64,000 nucleotides of DNA from Stropharia rugosoannulata (lineage: Eukaryota; Basidiomycota; Agaricomycetes; Agaricales; Strophariaceae): positions 3,410,001-3,474,000 of the forward strand of contig JANCIK010000001.1 of assembly GCA_028532985.1 (NCBI GenBank). The letters run 5' to 3'. Position 1 is the first letter of the stretch, and each line of letters starts with the position of its first letter. The notes under the pieces were generated by a model, which saw only the letters and a list, made by a program, of their open reading frames with translations, did not search any database and had not been told where the DNA came from. Shown here one piece after another: positions 44,131 to 56,277 of this stretch. Made by a program: the position numbers and the translations under genes.

Positions 44131-46505
44131 ATGGCCGAACAGAAGTATATTGACGGAAAAGAGGTGTCGAAGCACAATAGTCGAGACAGTTGCTGGATTA
44201 TTGTTCATGGTGAGCGTAGGAGTATTTTATCGTGAGGCGCACAGTGTTCAAGCAGGTCTTCGGCCATAGGGAACGTATACGACGTAACAGAGTTCCTTGA
44301 CGGTACGTAAATTGAAAAAAAACAAATCGTCATCTTGTCTAGAACTAATATTATTCATATTCAAGATCATCCCGGTACGCTTTCGCGACCTTTGTAAACC
44401 TCGCAATGAGAACTCACAGGTTGGCCTCAGGTGGTAGCAAGATCATTTTGAAGTACGCCGGAAAGGATGCGACGTACGTAAACTTCGTTTAAACTAGATG
44501 ACACCTGCAAACTATCCGAACAGGCGCGAATACGAGCCCATCCATCCACCCGATGCGATTACCACTAATCTTCCAAAGGAGAAACAGTAAGTACACACAT
44601 CCTATCTCTTGGTAGCTGTTTACTGAATGAACGCTCAGCCTGGGACCAGTGGCCCCGGACACAGCGCTGACTGTTGAAGTGAAGATTACAGATGAGGAGA
44701 AGGCCCGTCAAGAGCGCGTGGCTAGCAGACCTCCACTGGATGAGATCCTCAACCTGCACGACTTTGAGGTATGCTTGGCACAATATGCGTACCTGGCGGT
44801 CAGAGCTGATAGTGCGGGGTCGTCGTATGCGCTTATAGGCCATCGCAAAGCTGGTTATGGCAGAGAAAGCTTGGGCCTATTATTCGTCTGCAGCAGACGA
44901 TGAAATCACTAATCGTGAAAACCACGCCGCATATCACAGGTTCGAAGTTCTCTTCCATTTTGCGAATTTTCAAAATTAGTTTTCATGCACGCTTAGGATA
45001 TGGTTCCGTCCCCAGATTCTAATTGATGTCACCAAAGTTGACTGGTCGACAACGATTCTTGGGCGTCGCACCAGTATGCCCATATATATTGTAAGCATCT
45101 TGCATGTTGTAGCGGCACCATATACTCATCATATACTTCTGGCTAGACCGCAACTGCACTTGGTAAACTTGGGCATCCTGATGGCGAACTCAACCTCACA
45201 AGAGCCGCGGCGAAACATAATGTAATTCAAATGGTAAGATCGTCTTTCTTACTGTGTAATTGCTATTATATTTGATTACATGCAAAATTACAGATACCGA
45301 CCCTTGCATCATGCTCCTTCGACGAGATTGTGGATGCTGCTCAGCCAGGTCAGGTTCAATTTTTACAACTGTGAGCACCGACCTTGCCTTGCACAAGTAA
45401 CATATGGACCATTCTTGAAATATAGATACGTAAACAAAGACCGTAATATCACCAAGCGTATTGTCCAGCACGCCGAAGAACGTGGTATCAAGGGGTTATT
45501 TATTACGGTAGATGCACCCCAACTGGGTAGACGAGAAAAGGTGAGATCACGACCCAGAATGTTAGCAGATGTCACTCATTATGAAAATAATAATAGGATA
45601 TGCGCATGAAATTTGAGGCTGAAGATCCATCAGAGGTTGCAAAGTCTGGTTCTGACGGTGTCGACAGATCTCAAGGAGCTGCTAGAGCCATTAGTGTAAA
45701 TTTACCTCGATCCAACAGTCAAATCGTGTTCTGACAGTTTTATACCAGTCCTTCATTGACCCTGGTCTCAAGTGGGCCGACCTGGACTGGTTCAAGAGCA
45801 TCACAAAGAGTGCATTTGTTGAAGTTACATTCCCTTGTTTCACATACTAAATTCCTTCTTTTTAGTGCCTTTGATTCTGAAGGGTGTTCAACGGTGGGAA
45901 GACGCCCTTAAAGCCTATGACCTTGGTCTTGCAGGAGTAGTTCTGTCTAACCACGGTGGTCGCCAATTGGACTTTGCCAGATCTGGTATCGAAGTCCTTG
46001 CTGAAGTCGTCAAAAATTTAAAGGTGAAGCGCGGTTTAAGCTTCCCCAATGAAAAATTCCAGTTGTTCGTGGATGGAGGTGTGCGCAGAGCGACTGATGT
46101 GCTCAAGGCAGTTGCTTTGGGTGCGACGGCTGTTGGGATCGGCCGGCCATTCTTGTATGCCTTTTCATCGTATGGTCAAGAAGGAGTGGAGAAAGCTCTG
46201 CAGATTTTACAGGTACGCTTTATTTTCTATCTCCATTGGAATATCAGTATTGATTCGAAACGAAGGATGAGTTTGAGATGAACATGCGCCTGATCGGTGC
46301 GACGTCGATTGCGGACATCAGACCTGATATGGTTGATGCCTCCAATTTGAGTTCGCATGTCGCAGCAATTCCAGGGGACAGGCTTTACGACGCTAACTGT
46401 GAGGTTTTGTTTATTGTCCATTTCACAACATACTCAATTTTGGCAAAACAATCAGATGAAAGTATGCAGCACGCACGTCTTCGTGAAGTTAAACCCAAAT
46501 TGTAA
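44131..46505 (+). CDS. CYB2: Flavocytochrome b2-type L-2-hydroxyacid (L-lactate) dehydrogenase, about 12 exons
   Basis: Cytochrome b5 domain fused to an FMN-dependent alpha-hydroxyacid dehydrogenase. The N-terminus [20 protein letters not shown] runs straight into the b5 fold ([20 protein letters not shown] / [14 protein letters not shown]). The haem ligand of HPGG is encoded by a 9-nt exon (44366-44374). The hinge is [17 protein letters not shown]. The FMN domain has [114 protein letters not shown], the active-site [14 protein letters not shown] and [20 protein letters not shown]. All expected catalytic residues in these blocks are present. There is no mitochondrial presequence, and the C-terminus is PKL, a PTS1-like tripeptide. 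Yeast Cyb2 is mitochondrial intermembrane; here the cytosol or peroxisome is more likely. Confidence 0.92.
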
Positions 46506-46692
46506 TCCGATTCCGTGTAATTATTAATGGTATATACGTGTATGGATTTTTGGAGTACATGATAATGCAAAGGAAAAAAGAAGACGTCTACAAAATATTT
46601 GTGCAAGACATGCGATGCGGGAACCAGGGAAGCCTCTAGGATCACAACAACTAATGAACAACAGTAGTTAACAGCACGATTACACGTTTAGT

Positions 46693-48190
46693 TTAAACTA
46701 CTTGAAAAGCTGAGCCACCAGCTTGAGCGTCGAGCTCAATAACTTCATTCAAGCCTAGTCAGACCAGTCAGTTTAAACACGTACTAAAATAGTATGATTT
46801 CAATGCCTACCCATGACCTCAAAGAAGGATTTGGGATCCATGCCCTTAGCGGAAGTAAAATCGGTGCCGGTCTTCTTCAGCGACCGCATAGCCTCCCGCA
46901 CGGCATGGACCATCGCCACACACGAGACAAGCGAGAAGACTGCTCAGATGTGAGCATGACGATGACACTGAACGCAGGGCCGACTTACTGATGATCTTGG
47001 CACCCATTCTTTCCGCGTCTTGGTATGTGAAGGACGGTGTCAATCCGCCAGAAATGACGTTGACGAGCACCTGCGTCATCACTTAGTCAAATTGGGTTGA
47101 GTGGCAAGAGACATAGTGCAACTTACAGGCTTCGGTGCGAGTGCAGCGACGGTGGACCTGAGGAGCTCCTCAGTCTTCACACCCTCGATGAAGCAGACAT
47201 CCGCACCCGCATCGGCAGCAAGCTTGAGACGGGTGATTGCCTCTTCCATTCCAAGGACCTGGGCTGAGTCTGTGCGGCCGATGATAACCTTCAGTTCCAG
47301 CCCGTCAGTTACCCGTCAAGGTACCATAGGAAGAGAAACTTACGAAGTCGGATCCGCCTGGAATAGAATCGCGCGCGATGACAGCGGCGCGAATACGAGT
47401 AAGGAACTCCTCGCGTGATACGACTTGTTTGCCCATGAGATGTCCGCAGCGCTTGGTCTGCACCTGATCTTCGATGTGCATGCCAGCGACTCCAGCACGG
47501 ACGTATTGCCTTACCGTACGGGCGACGTTAGCAGGGCCGCCGAAGCTGTATAAGCGTCAGAAGAAGATTCACTACCGTGAAATAACGGAGCTCACCCTGT
47601 GTCAGCGTCCGCAATGACGGGGACGGAAGGACTGATACTGCAGACCATTTGTGCAGCCTGTGTGTACACGCAAAGACGCAGATCAGCTACCTATTGCAGG
47701 GTAGTGACTTAGCAGAGTCCACTTACACCAACGAAGTCATTCAGGGTTGCAATAGCGAGATCAGGTTGACCCAGCCGCGAAGCAGTAGTAGCAGCACCGC
47801 TGAAGACGTGACGGTTAGTACATGCGGTAGCCAAGTAAAATCATGCTACCAACCTTTGATACAAGCAGTCAAAGCCGGCCTCAAGAGCGCAACGAGCACT
47901 GATACCGTCGCAAATACCGGGCGCAACCTATTGATGTTGAATTAATTCAAGAAGTAATGTAGCAAAAAGAGACCTACGACGATTCCCGGGCGGGCAAGCA
48001 TCTGGCGTAGGCGGGTGGCGGGGTCAGGAGAGAGGGGACCGTCAAGGTAGTTCTTTGGGTCGAGACGAGCATTATAGTAAACACCGGGGCGGGGTGTCTC
48101 CACGGGGGTGGGGATAGTTTCCGTGGTGGTGGTAGCAGGGGCATCCGCAGTAGGGGTCTCTGCTTTAGACAAGACGTCGCGGCCTGGCAT
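46693..48190 (-). CDS. ICL/PEP-mutase superfamily lyase, oxaloacetate hydrolase / dimethylmalate lyase type
   Basis: Cleaves a C-C bond of a small 2-oxo or 2-hydroxy dicarboxylate; in wood- and litter-decay basidiomycetes close relatives make oxalate from oxaloacetate. ATG at 48190. A Thr/Pro-rich leader (TPTADAPATTTTETIPTPVE) precedes LRQMLARPGIVVAPGICDGI. Then come GFDCLYQSGAATTASRLGQP, the metal-binding VIADADTGFGGPANVARTV, HIEDQVQTKRCGHLMGKQVV with the catalytic-loop Cys, SDFVIIGRTDSAQVLGMEEA, DAGADVCFIEGVKTEE, VLVNVISGGLTPSFTYQDAE and FSLVSCVAMVHAVREAMRSL. The end reads GLNEVIELDAQAGGSAFQVV, stop at 46693. The TPS in the LTPSFT segment may be the serine used as an oxaloacetate-hydrolase marker, but I cannot align it here. 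Eight or nine exons. Confidence 0.85.
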
Positions 48191-49469
48191 TTTGTGTAGA
48201 GTTTTGTGGAGGTGTTAAGAAGAAGGAAGCTGGAAGGGGATGGGGAATGAGTTGGCTTTCCACTGCAGGGTTTGCCCTGCTTTTAAAGCAAATCCGAGTT
48301 GTATATCTAGTTGGCTTTCGTTCCTAATTAGGAACACGGTTGTGGAGTTTCCCGTTCAAGGTAGACTAATCCACGGTACAGATCTTTTAATAGATGTACA
48401 CATGGAAATCGTGACAAGACATACCTCTATCTCACATCCCGACGGCGATAGAAGTTACCACACCGTCACTCTGCAAAGGACCGGTCAATTCAAATATTCA
48501 TGAACAGTAGTCTATGTTCCGTACATTCTTGGCATAACCATAGAAAAAGGATAGCACAATTCTTCGAGGAGCATAAAGGGCTGGCGCTTAATTTCAGGGA
48601 TTAAACACAGGTTTGCAGACGAGAAGCTGGTTTACGGCACTAGTAGGTGTCCCACTTCGGAGCGTTCAGAGATGAGCTTGGCGTGCAAAGCTGCCCTGTG
48701 GCCACGCCTTCTGCGGATGGAAGTCCCGTCTGAGAGAATTGGAAACCTTGTTCACATACCGCTCCGCGTTCCTTGGCAAAAGTGCGGCGATAGAGTGGTT
48801 GCTGACCAGTACTGAGCTCGCGCAGTACTGCGCCAGGTCCTATCTCTTCCATTCTGTGCAGAGAAACAGAGAGTAAAAACGCATCTTATTGATGACGAGG
48901 TGATATGTCGTGAGTCATGAACAGTGGCACGACAACATATCTGTTACAAGTATGATTTTACAAGTCATTTTGAATTCTATAGAATTTTGCACATGTACGC
49001 ACCCTGTTTAAGTGATGACCCGTGAGTTACGGCGCTGCAATGCAACGCTGCAGTAGGAGGCCACCCACATAAGGCATAGTCGGTGAATGTAGAATCCACA
49101 TTAGAATCAAGGCAGTCGGCGTCCGGATTCATGGATCGCCAGAGATCGCCGGAATACCGAGTTTGTCAGAATATTGACAGTTAGTGCTGAGTGAAGACAG
49201 GTTTACGTTCCAAGGCTGTGCGAGATACAGCGAATTTCGTTGTCTTCGTGTAAGGATTGTCATAGAAAATTAAATCGAGAAGGGCCGAGTACAAAATGGA
49301 GTTTACTTCTGTCCGTTGGAGTCAGATTTTGTGTGGTTTGTACCACGACGTACTGGAGTTTTCGAACTTCTGAATTGTCAACACAAGACCCACAGGTCCG
49401 CAATTGAGTGGGGCTATAATGAATGTCGGGTAGATTATAATAAAGATAATGTAATACGCGGCAATAAAA
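48191..49469. other. Intergenic between ICL/PEPM-type and TMEM70-like genes
   Basis: About 1.28 kb. The minus strand at 48640-48852 contains an exon-like open frame preceded by a polypyrimidine tract and CACAG acceptor (GTTTCTCTGCACAG). It reads EEIGPGAVLRELSTGQQPLY, then FSQTGLPSAEGVATGQL and ends NAPKWDTY. I cannot name it, and upstream exons were not found. The remainder is AT-rich without features. Confidence 0.4.
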
Positions 49470-50382
49470 TCATTTCAATAATTCTTCGTGGACATTGAAA
49501 TGCCTGGTTTCCATGGAGTGAGTATGTAGATTGTGTGCGTGAGGCAAAATGCTGCGCACCTGATAACATATCCAACTTCATGACAAGTTCCAACACCGTT
49601 TTCACCCCACTTTACCACCCATCGGCCGATAACATCTCCTTTCTCATTCCTAGTTTCTGCTACGGTCTCTTCGTGTCCCGCTGTCGGATGTACATTGGTA
49701 CCGACAGCGTCCGTGCGACTGGGCGTGAGATGAATTTTTGTTGCAAGTTCCCACTTCGCAAGAGGTCGCCGAGTTTCGATCAAGAATGACGGATCGTAAA
49801 CCTAAATGCGTCACACATAAGATACAATAGAATTGCCAAGATGTCAGTAGATTTTGAAGATACCTTTGTTTTCAACGGGCGCAAGAACAGAGTGTACGTG
49901 GTCATCTCAACCTCTTCAGCACTGCCGGCAACATCGGGACGCGAACGGCTCATTGCGGTCACGTATGGTTTTCCGCACCAAGCAACGAGTGCTGTACTGA
50001 CTCCAGAGCTTCCGAGAGCAACTCCAGTAAGTGCCAGACGGGCAGTCATAGGAAGATTGGATTCAATCATGACCAGCAGCGGGGATAATGAGAGCGAAAG
50101 ACCAAATGACGCCAGCGAGAACACCTTGAGGCGTTTGAAAGCTGAAGTTAACGGTCCCTCGTACAAAAAGGGATCTTCAATGATTTTTGGTGTTTCAGTT
50201 GCTTTGGATGCAGATGCACTCGCCTCCGAGCGCCTTGAATATGAAGGTGCAGAGAATTTACGCGCTGAGATTTGCTGCCATGTCCTTGAAGTTGAGAAAG
50301 CCGACCGAATGAGTGATGAGCGTGGGCTAGCGCAGGAGATGTGAGCGATTCGACCACCCGTCAGTCCGAGCATTGTATTCAT
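49470..50382 (-). CDS. TMEM70-like mitochondrial inner-membrane assembly protein, three exons
   Basis: ATG at 50382 (MNTMLGLTGGRIAHI) or three codons downstream. The N-terminus is R/S-rich without acids (SPRSSLIRSAFSTSRTWQQI), fitting a presequence with a cleavable end. The core DPFLYEGPLTSAFKRLKVFS, then two hydrophobic helices (FGLSLSLSPLLVMIESNLPM; RLALTGVALGSSGVSTALVA) and WCGKPYVTAM, is the TMEM70 (DUF1301) pattern. Exon 2 starts VYDPSFLIETRRPLAKWELA. The last exon is only 36 nt and gives RHFNVHEELLK plus TGA at 49470, spliced over a canonical intron after VGYVI. Animal TMEM70 promotes ATP synthase c-ring and complex I assembly; the same role in fungi is inferred. Confidence 0.75.
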
Positions 50383-50634
50383 TGAGATACTAGCCTGGAT
50401 TCTGTGAATGCAGGCAGCGGACAGAGGTAAGGGCGATGTAAAAGTTATAGCGCTCGGTTCAGATGCCGACTGCACGGCAACTAATTCCGCATTTAGCTGC
50501 TTTCACCAACTGCCCACCATCACTCTACGTTGACACTACGCGTCGCCAACGCCCAACCAGCAGCCCCATAACGAAAGTCTTCAATATTTCTTTGGGCCTA
50601 CGCGAAAGGCCCCCGCTGTCGTCGTATAATACCC

Positions 50635-51431
50635 ATGGAGCCTCCCATATACTACAAGAAGTCAGAATACATTGAAACTGTATGTGGCTCCATCTCGTCC
50701 AGGCGCCGTTGTTTACAATACTCAGTCTGCCAATTGCATAGGACACCGGAAATAAAGTTTCGCGACGCGCCACTATTGCTGGGCCGCAAAACATCATTCT
50801 CGGTGGCAAGACCATCATCGCAAGTGGGGCAATCATCCGTGGAGACCTTCGCCGAACAGGCCCTGGACATGCTGTAGTCATATCCCTGGGGCGGTACTGC
50901 TTAATTGATGTCGACTGCGTCATGAGGTTAATATACAACTTCATCTGTTTCCCGCACGATTGCTAAAGGTACTCCAAAAGGCCTCCATACAAAACCTATC
51001 GTGGAAACTTCAATTATTATCCTATGAAGATCGGAGATCATGTACACATCGGTGCGAACAGCATTGTGGAGGCGGCACAGATTGGGAACCATGTTGTGAT
51101 AGGCAAGAACTGTGTCATTGTAAGTCTCCGCATTAGCTTCAGGCGAGATTAAGACATGCAAATTCATTTTATAACTCAGGGAAAATTCACCATTATCAAA
51201 GATTGTGCTAGGATAGCGGACGGTACCATAATACCTCCTAACACTGTGGTCCCGGCACTGTCTCTTTTCGCTGGCTCTCCAGGTAAACAATAACGATCGA
51301 CTGCGTTGGACGCCTCTGACGCGTATACAGGGAGATTTATGGAAGACTTGCCTGAATCTACTCAAGAAATGGTTGAAGCACAAACCAAACAATACTACAC
51401 ACGCTTCCAAGCAGAGCCCGCACCCCGATGA
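50635..51431 (+). CDS. Dynactin subunit p25 (DCTN5), left-handed beta-helix, about four exons
   Basis: Part of the pointed-end complex of dynactin, needed for dynein cargo binding. ATG at 50635: MEPPIYYKKSEYIET, spliced (GTATGT to TTGCATAG) to DTGNKVSRRATIAGPQNIIL. Hexapeptide repeats typical of the bacterial-transferase-like beta-helix follow: GGKTIIASGAIIRGDLRR, AVVISLGRYCLIDVDCVMRP, PMKIGDHVHIGANSIVEAAQ, IGNHVVIGKNCVIGKFTIIK and DCARIADGTIIPPNTVVPAL. The family ending is FAGSPGRFMEDLPESTQEMV. Full usual length of about 190 residues. It is convergent with the F-box gene. Confidence 0.93.
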
Positions 51432-51862
51432 TATCCACCGCGCCGATATTGTACATCTTAAAATATGTTAGGGGAAGGTAAGTCGACCTTTAATATCTGA
51501 ACACGGCATAGCCTCACAAAATATTCCAGAATTTTAACGACCTTTACAATTTGCATCGTGTTTTGTTCTTCGCATCCGAGAGAACAAATCTCACACTAGC
51601 GCGTCATTCATCCCTGCTTCGTTATGGACTCCCAACTCCCGTAAGCACCTTGCGAGAAGAAGAGGATTCGCCGACGTCCGACGGTGCCAAGGAATGGCGT
51701 TACCGCTCCAAACTCCTTTCATGGATCAGAACGTAGAAGCGTCTGGAATCAGAGCAAACAAACTTGTACTATCAATTGATATCATTGTGGATGTAGGTGC
51801 CTCCCATACTAATAATACAACACCGAGATATAATCAAATCCCTTGTGAAAAATGGAATTACG
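51432..51862. other. Intergenic between convergent dynactin p25 and F-box genes
   Basis: About 430 nt containing two 3' flanks; no feature seen. Confidence 0.5.
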
Positions 51863-53460
51863 CTAAGCATAAGGGATCGCATACAAATACCCTCTCGTAT
51901 CCAACAACGTTATAACGCCGCGATGGTCATCCATGGACAGCCCATACACGTAAGACAGCTCGATGAAAGCCGGTACTTCCAACAAGTGTGAGCTGCATGC
52001 ACTGGTCTCGGGGTCGTAGTTTATCAGGCGGAGCTCGAGATGCGTGCCCAGGTCCATGACCAGCAGCATGCTCCGGCCAGTGTGCGACAGCAGCATCAGC
52101 TTCCACGACGCGTAAGGCGAGTCCTGCAGTTGGCCAAGGACCTCGATGTGTCCGCGCAACACGAGCGACGCGGCACTGACGGCAGAGCCAGAGTTAGAGG
52201 GGCCCCAGAAGCGGATGTGCATCTTCCGCGTGATGTGCGGTCGGCCAGATGGATCCGGGGGGTTTGATATCGCTGCGTGTAGCGAGACGGCCGGGGCCTT
52301 ATAAAAGTCGTTCGCAGAAAGTGCGCCTTCTGGAATATACGCTATGGTTGGATTGAGGTCCCGGACGATGGCAGGAGGGATATCTGTCCATTTTATATTT
52401 GACTGGGCTGGGCAGTTGGGGTTGTCGTTGTGTGGTAGCGCATTCCTCGGAATATGCGTTACGTGCGATTGTCTTTCGTCCTCGATGAGGATAAACACGT
52501 CGTCGTTGATTGTAGACGAGCCTGAGTGTGCATGTGCGAAATCCTATTAAGCATGAATAAATAACGTAAGTCACCATCGAGCACTTCGTTAAATCAGCGC
52601 TTACTTGGCCGCGCATGTCCGTGTTGATAACAGTCTTTCTGTTGTCTAAAAGGTTGAACGAAATCACACTGACATGGTGCACTTCGCCCAAAATATGTGC
52701 TGCAGGAGGGCACTCGAGGACTCCCACACAGTCCTTCGTCATGAATATGGCCCAGTGTGAAAGCTGCGGCTCCAGCGTATGTTTAAACATAACCGAGAGC
52801 TTTGGTACAGAACTAGAGCCGTACTCTAGACTCACGACAATAATTTTATTACCCCTGCTACTCGTACCGTGCGTGCATCAGCATAGGCACGAAACAATTC
52901 TAACCACAGACTCACTATGTATTCGGGTCCTCCGCTGTCAACAGGCCCATCCAAAACTGCCCTTTATCCTCCTGGCCGGGCGATACGTCCATGACCCGCT
53001 TCGCGACATAGACAGGGGTGCCGACCTGCCTGCCCGCGCCCGCATTCCACGTCACCAGCTCGCCAGTAAGCCGCGAATGGAAGACATACAGCTCGGTCGC
53101 CGGCACCTGGAATATGAGGTCGAGCGAGCGCACCTCCAACCCTAAAGTGAGTGCCTTGATGGGCCCAATCACGCGTGGTTCCTGGCGCTTCCAGTTGTGC
53201 CCCAGGCGCAGGGTGTGCAGAACGATTCGCCTGAGACTACATAGATCTAGGTTGGTGAGGTCTTCGCAAGTCGTACATGCTATTGGCCGGAAAAGGCGCT
53301 CGCGTTTCAGCGCCTGGATCCACATACTCCGGTTAAACGCCAGGGTGTTAAACGCCCGGCAAACCTGGCAAAATGTAACATTATCAGCTAGGCTTTGGAA
53401 TGCTGTTATGTGCAGTAGGATGTCCAGAGGAAGCTTGGCCAGATTCAGAATGGAAGCCAT
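51863..53460 (-). CDS. F-box domain protein, three exons
   Basis: The start is taken at MASILNLAKLPLDILLHITA (53460); an upstream in-frame codon at 53511 would add 17 residues. The first 50 residues form an F-box (LPLDILLHITAFQSLADNVT, FCQVCRAFNTLAFNRSMWIQ), which binds Skp1 in SCF ubiquitin ligases. The remainder, about 430 residues, has beta-rich stretches (VRSLDLIFQVPATELYVFHS; HWAIFMTKDCVGVLECP; HLELRLINYDPETSACSS) suggestive of a propeller-like substrate domain, as in many Agaricomycete F-box proteins, but no named repeat is visible. Introns lie near 52900 and 52550. Ends RGYLYAIPYA, stop at 51863. Substrate unknown; such proteins are abundant and fast evolving in mushrooms. Confidence 0.75.
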
Positions 53461-53910
53461 GGCTGCTGGAAGAGACCTTGCTGCAAAGTTGTGCGGAGGT
53501 GACGCAATCACACAAGGCTGTTAAAGCACCTATATTTATCTCCGCCTTGCCTCTCAACCCAACCATAACATACTTCAACACCTTTCAAGAGCATTATTTT
53601 GGAATGTCATTTGTTCCTTGCAACCTTACATCGCACCATGTCCAGGATATGATAACTATGTTAATGTATGGGGGAAAAATACAATGCTGGTAGAAACAAT
53701 TAGACAACTGAGTGGGGTGTGTGCGACAGATGGTAATAGCAAGACGTAAAATAGGTAAGTAGTATGATCAAAGCGCGATACTTTTGACAAATATAAAGAA
53801 TAAGTCTAAGCAAGATGAACGAGAGGACATTCAGACACCAACTCCGGTATCAGCAAGATGACTGAACAAGGTAGGGGGAGAAAAGAAGGTCAAGATCATA
53901 AAGGAAATGT
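53461..53910. other. F-box promoter / Hsp70 3' flank
   Basis: About 450 nt AT-rich with no gene seen. It includes the 3' UTR of the mitochondrial Hsp70 gene. Confidence 0.5.
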
Positions 53911-56277
53911 TTAATCCTTCTTCTCTTCCTTGTTCTCGGTAGACTCGGAGTTGGGGGTCGAGTTCTCAGCAGCGCGCTTCTCGTAGACCTTCTGGAAGAG
54001 ACCAAGCGATGCATTTTGGGTCTCACCAATCTTGGCACGGATTTCATCAGCAGTGATAGAGGCGTCGCCAGTTTGTCCCTTAGCAGCGAGTTCACGAAGC
54101 TGGGTGATGAGGGAAGAAACCTTCTCCTTCTCAGCAGCGTCGAGCTGATCCTTGAATTCTTCCATGGCTAAACAGGTATGAGTAAAACGATGACTACGAT
54201 TCACAAAGCTTGACGTACCCTTCTCAGTATCAGCGCAGACGGAATCGGCTTTGTTCGACTCCTCAATGAGGGCACGGCGGGCCTTGTCAGCCTCAGCGAA
54301 CTCCTCAGCGTCGGAAACCATCTTCTCAATATCCTTGTCACTCAAACCAGAGGATGATGCAATAGTCATAGACTGGTCTTTGCCAGTAGCCTTGTCCTTG
54401 GCACCGACGTTAACAATACCATCTAAATTAGGCGTTAACGAAAGAAAAATATGTTTGAATGTGGTACCCACCAGCATCGATGTCGAAAGTGATCTCAATC
54501 TGAGGAACGCCCTTTGGTGCAGGGGGGATTCCGACAAGGTTGAAGTTACCGAGGAGCTTGTTATCCCGGACGAGTTCACGTTCACCTTGGTAGATCTTGA
54601 CCTCGATGGCAGTCTGACCATCAGCAGCAGTAGAGAAGACCTGGGACTTCTTGGTGGGGATAGTCGTGTTGCGAGAGATTAGCTTGGTCATGATACCACC
54701 GAGGGTTTCAATACCGAGGGACAAGGGCGTAACGTCGAGGAGGAGGATATCAGTCACGTTTCCGGCAAGGACACCTCCCTGGATGGAGGCACCGATGGCG
54801 ACAGCCTCATCGGGATTAACACCCTTGCTGGGCTCGCGACCGAAGATAGACTTGACAGTGTCAGCAACCTTGGGCATACGAGTCATACCACCAACGAGAA
54901 TAACTTCGTTGATTTCGTTCGCCTTGACACCGGCATCAGCGAGGGCCTTCTTACAGGGGTCAATGGTGCGCTGGACGAGAGGGTTGACAAGAGCTTCAAA
55001 TTGTGAGCGCATGAGCTTGGTGTTAATGTGCTTGGGGCCGGAGGCATCGGCGGTGATGAAAGGCAAGTTGATCTCGGTCTGGGTAGTCGACGACAACTCG
55101 ATTTTAGCCTTTTCAGCGGCTTCACGGACACGCTGGATAGCCATGCGGTCACCCTTCAAGTCGGTGCCGGTCTCCTTCTTGAATTGGTCAAGAATATGCT
55201 CGACAAGTACAATGTCGAAGTCTTCACCACCAAGGTGAGTATCACCGTTTGTTGACTTGACTTCGAAGACGCCCTTTTGCATCTCAAGAATGGAGATATC
55301 GAAAGTTCCACCGCCCAAATCATATACAGCAATAACTGCATTATCCGCACGGTCAAGACCGTAGGCAAGCGCAGCAGCCGTAGGCTCATTGATGACACGG
55401 AGGACATCGAGACCTGCAATCTGTCCGGCATCCTTGGTTGCTTGACGTTGAGCGTCATTGAAGTAAGCGGGCACGGTGACAACGGCGTGGCTAGTATACA
55501 CTTTAGTATACAACTTCAGAAAGATAGCATTTATACTTACTTCACTTTCTTATTAAGATATTGTTCCGCAGTCTCGCGCATTTTCGTCAGGACCATTGAT
55601 GACAGTTCTTCAGCAGACTATTAATGGGCGTCAAAATAAGTTTTTTGATGACAAATAAACGTTCGGAAACTTACGAATTGCTGCTTTTTGCCACCATTGT
55701 CGACTTCTACGGCAGGACGACCGTCTGGTTTCGGTGCAATGTGGAAAGGCCTATACAAATTATGAGAACCATGCTCTAAGCAAGGCGACGAGGGTACCCT
55801 TACCAGTGCTTCATATCGTCCTGGACCTCCTTGTCCTTGTACTGCCTACCAATCAGACGCTTGAAAGCGAAGACGGTGTTGGCAGAGTTAACAACAGCCT
55901 GGCGCTTGGCTGGCAAACCGACGAGACGTTCACCATGCTTGGTGAAGGCAACGACGGATGGAGTAGTGCGCGCACCCTCGGCGTTTTCAATGACGCGCGA
56001 GGTTTTCCCCTCCATGACGGCCACACATGAGTTGGTGGTTCCCAAATCGATACCGACGACAGGGCCTGAGTGAAGAGAAAAGGTAAGTTGGCGAAACACG
56101 CTGACACGTCTCAAATTTTACGAACCGTTGACTTTTGAGTTCATGTTTCGTACAATCATGTTGCGGCTGAGGCCCTGGAGTGCACATATCAACATGAGAG
56201 AGCACCTTGGAGAGAGAAAACGAGCTCACAGCATACTGGGTGGCCCGAGAAACGGAGGAGCGGGATGCGGAGAACAT
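53911..56277 (-). CDS. SSC1: Mitochondrial Hsp70 (Ssc1/mortalin type), about eight exons
   Basis: Matrix chaperone and motor of the TIM23 import complex. ATG at 56277; presequence [20 protein letters not shown] rich in S/R, then [20 protein letters not shown]. The ATPase domain shows [100 protein letters not shown] and [20 protein letters not shown]. The linker is [20 protein letters not shown]. The substrate domain includes [20 protein letters not shown] and the mitochondrial-type [19 protein letters not shown]. The lid ends KEEKKD. The GDxFxEIV-type bacterial/mitochondrial features and the leader separate it from cytosolic Hsp70. The promoter carries a heat-shock-element-like site. Divergent from the kinase-fold gene at 56910. 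Confidence 0.95.
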
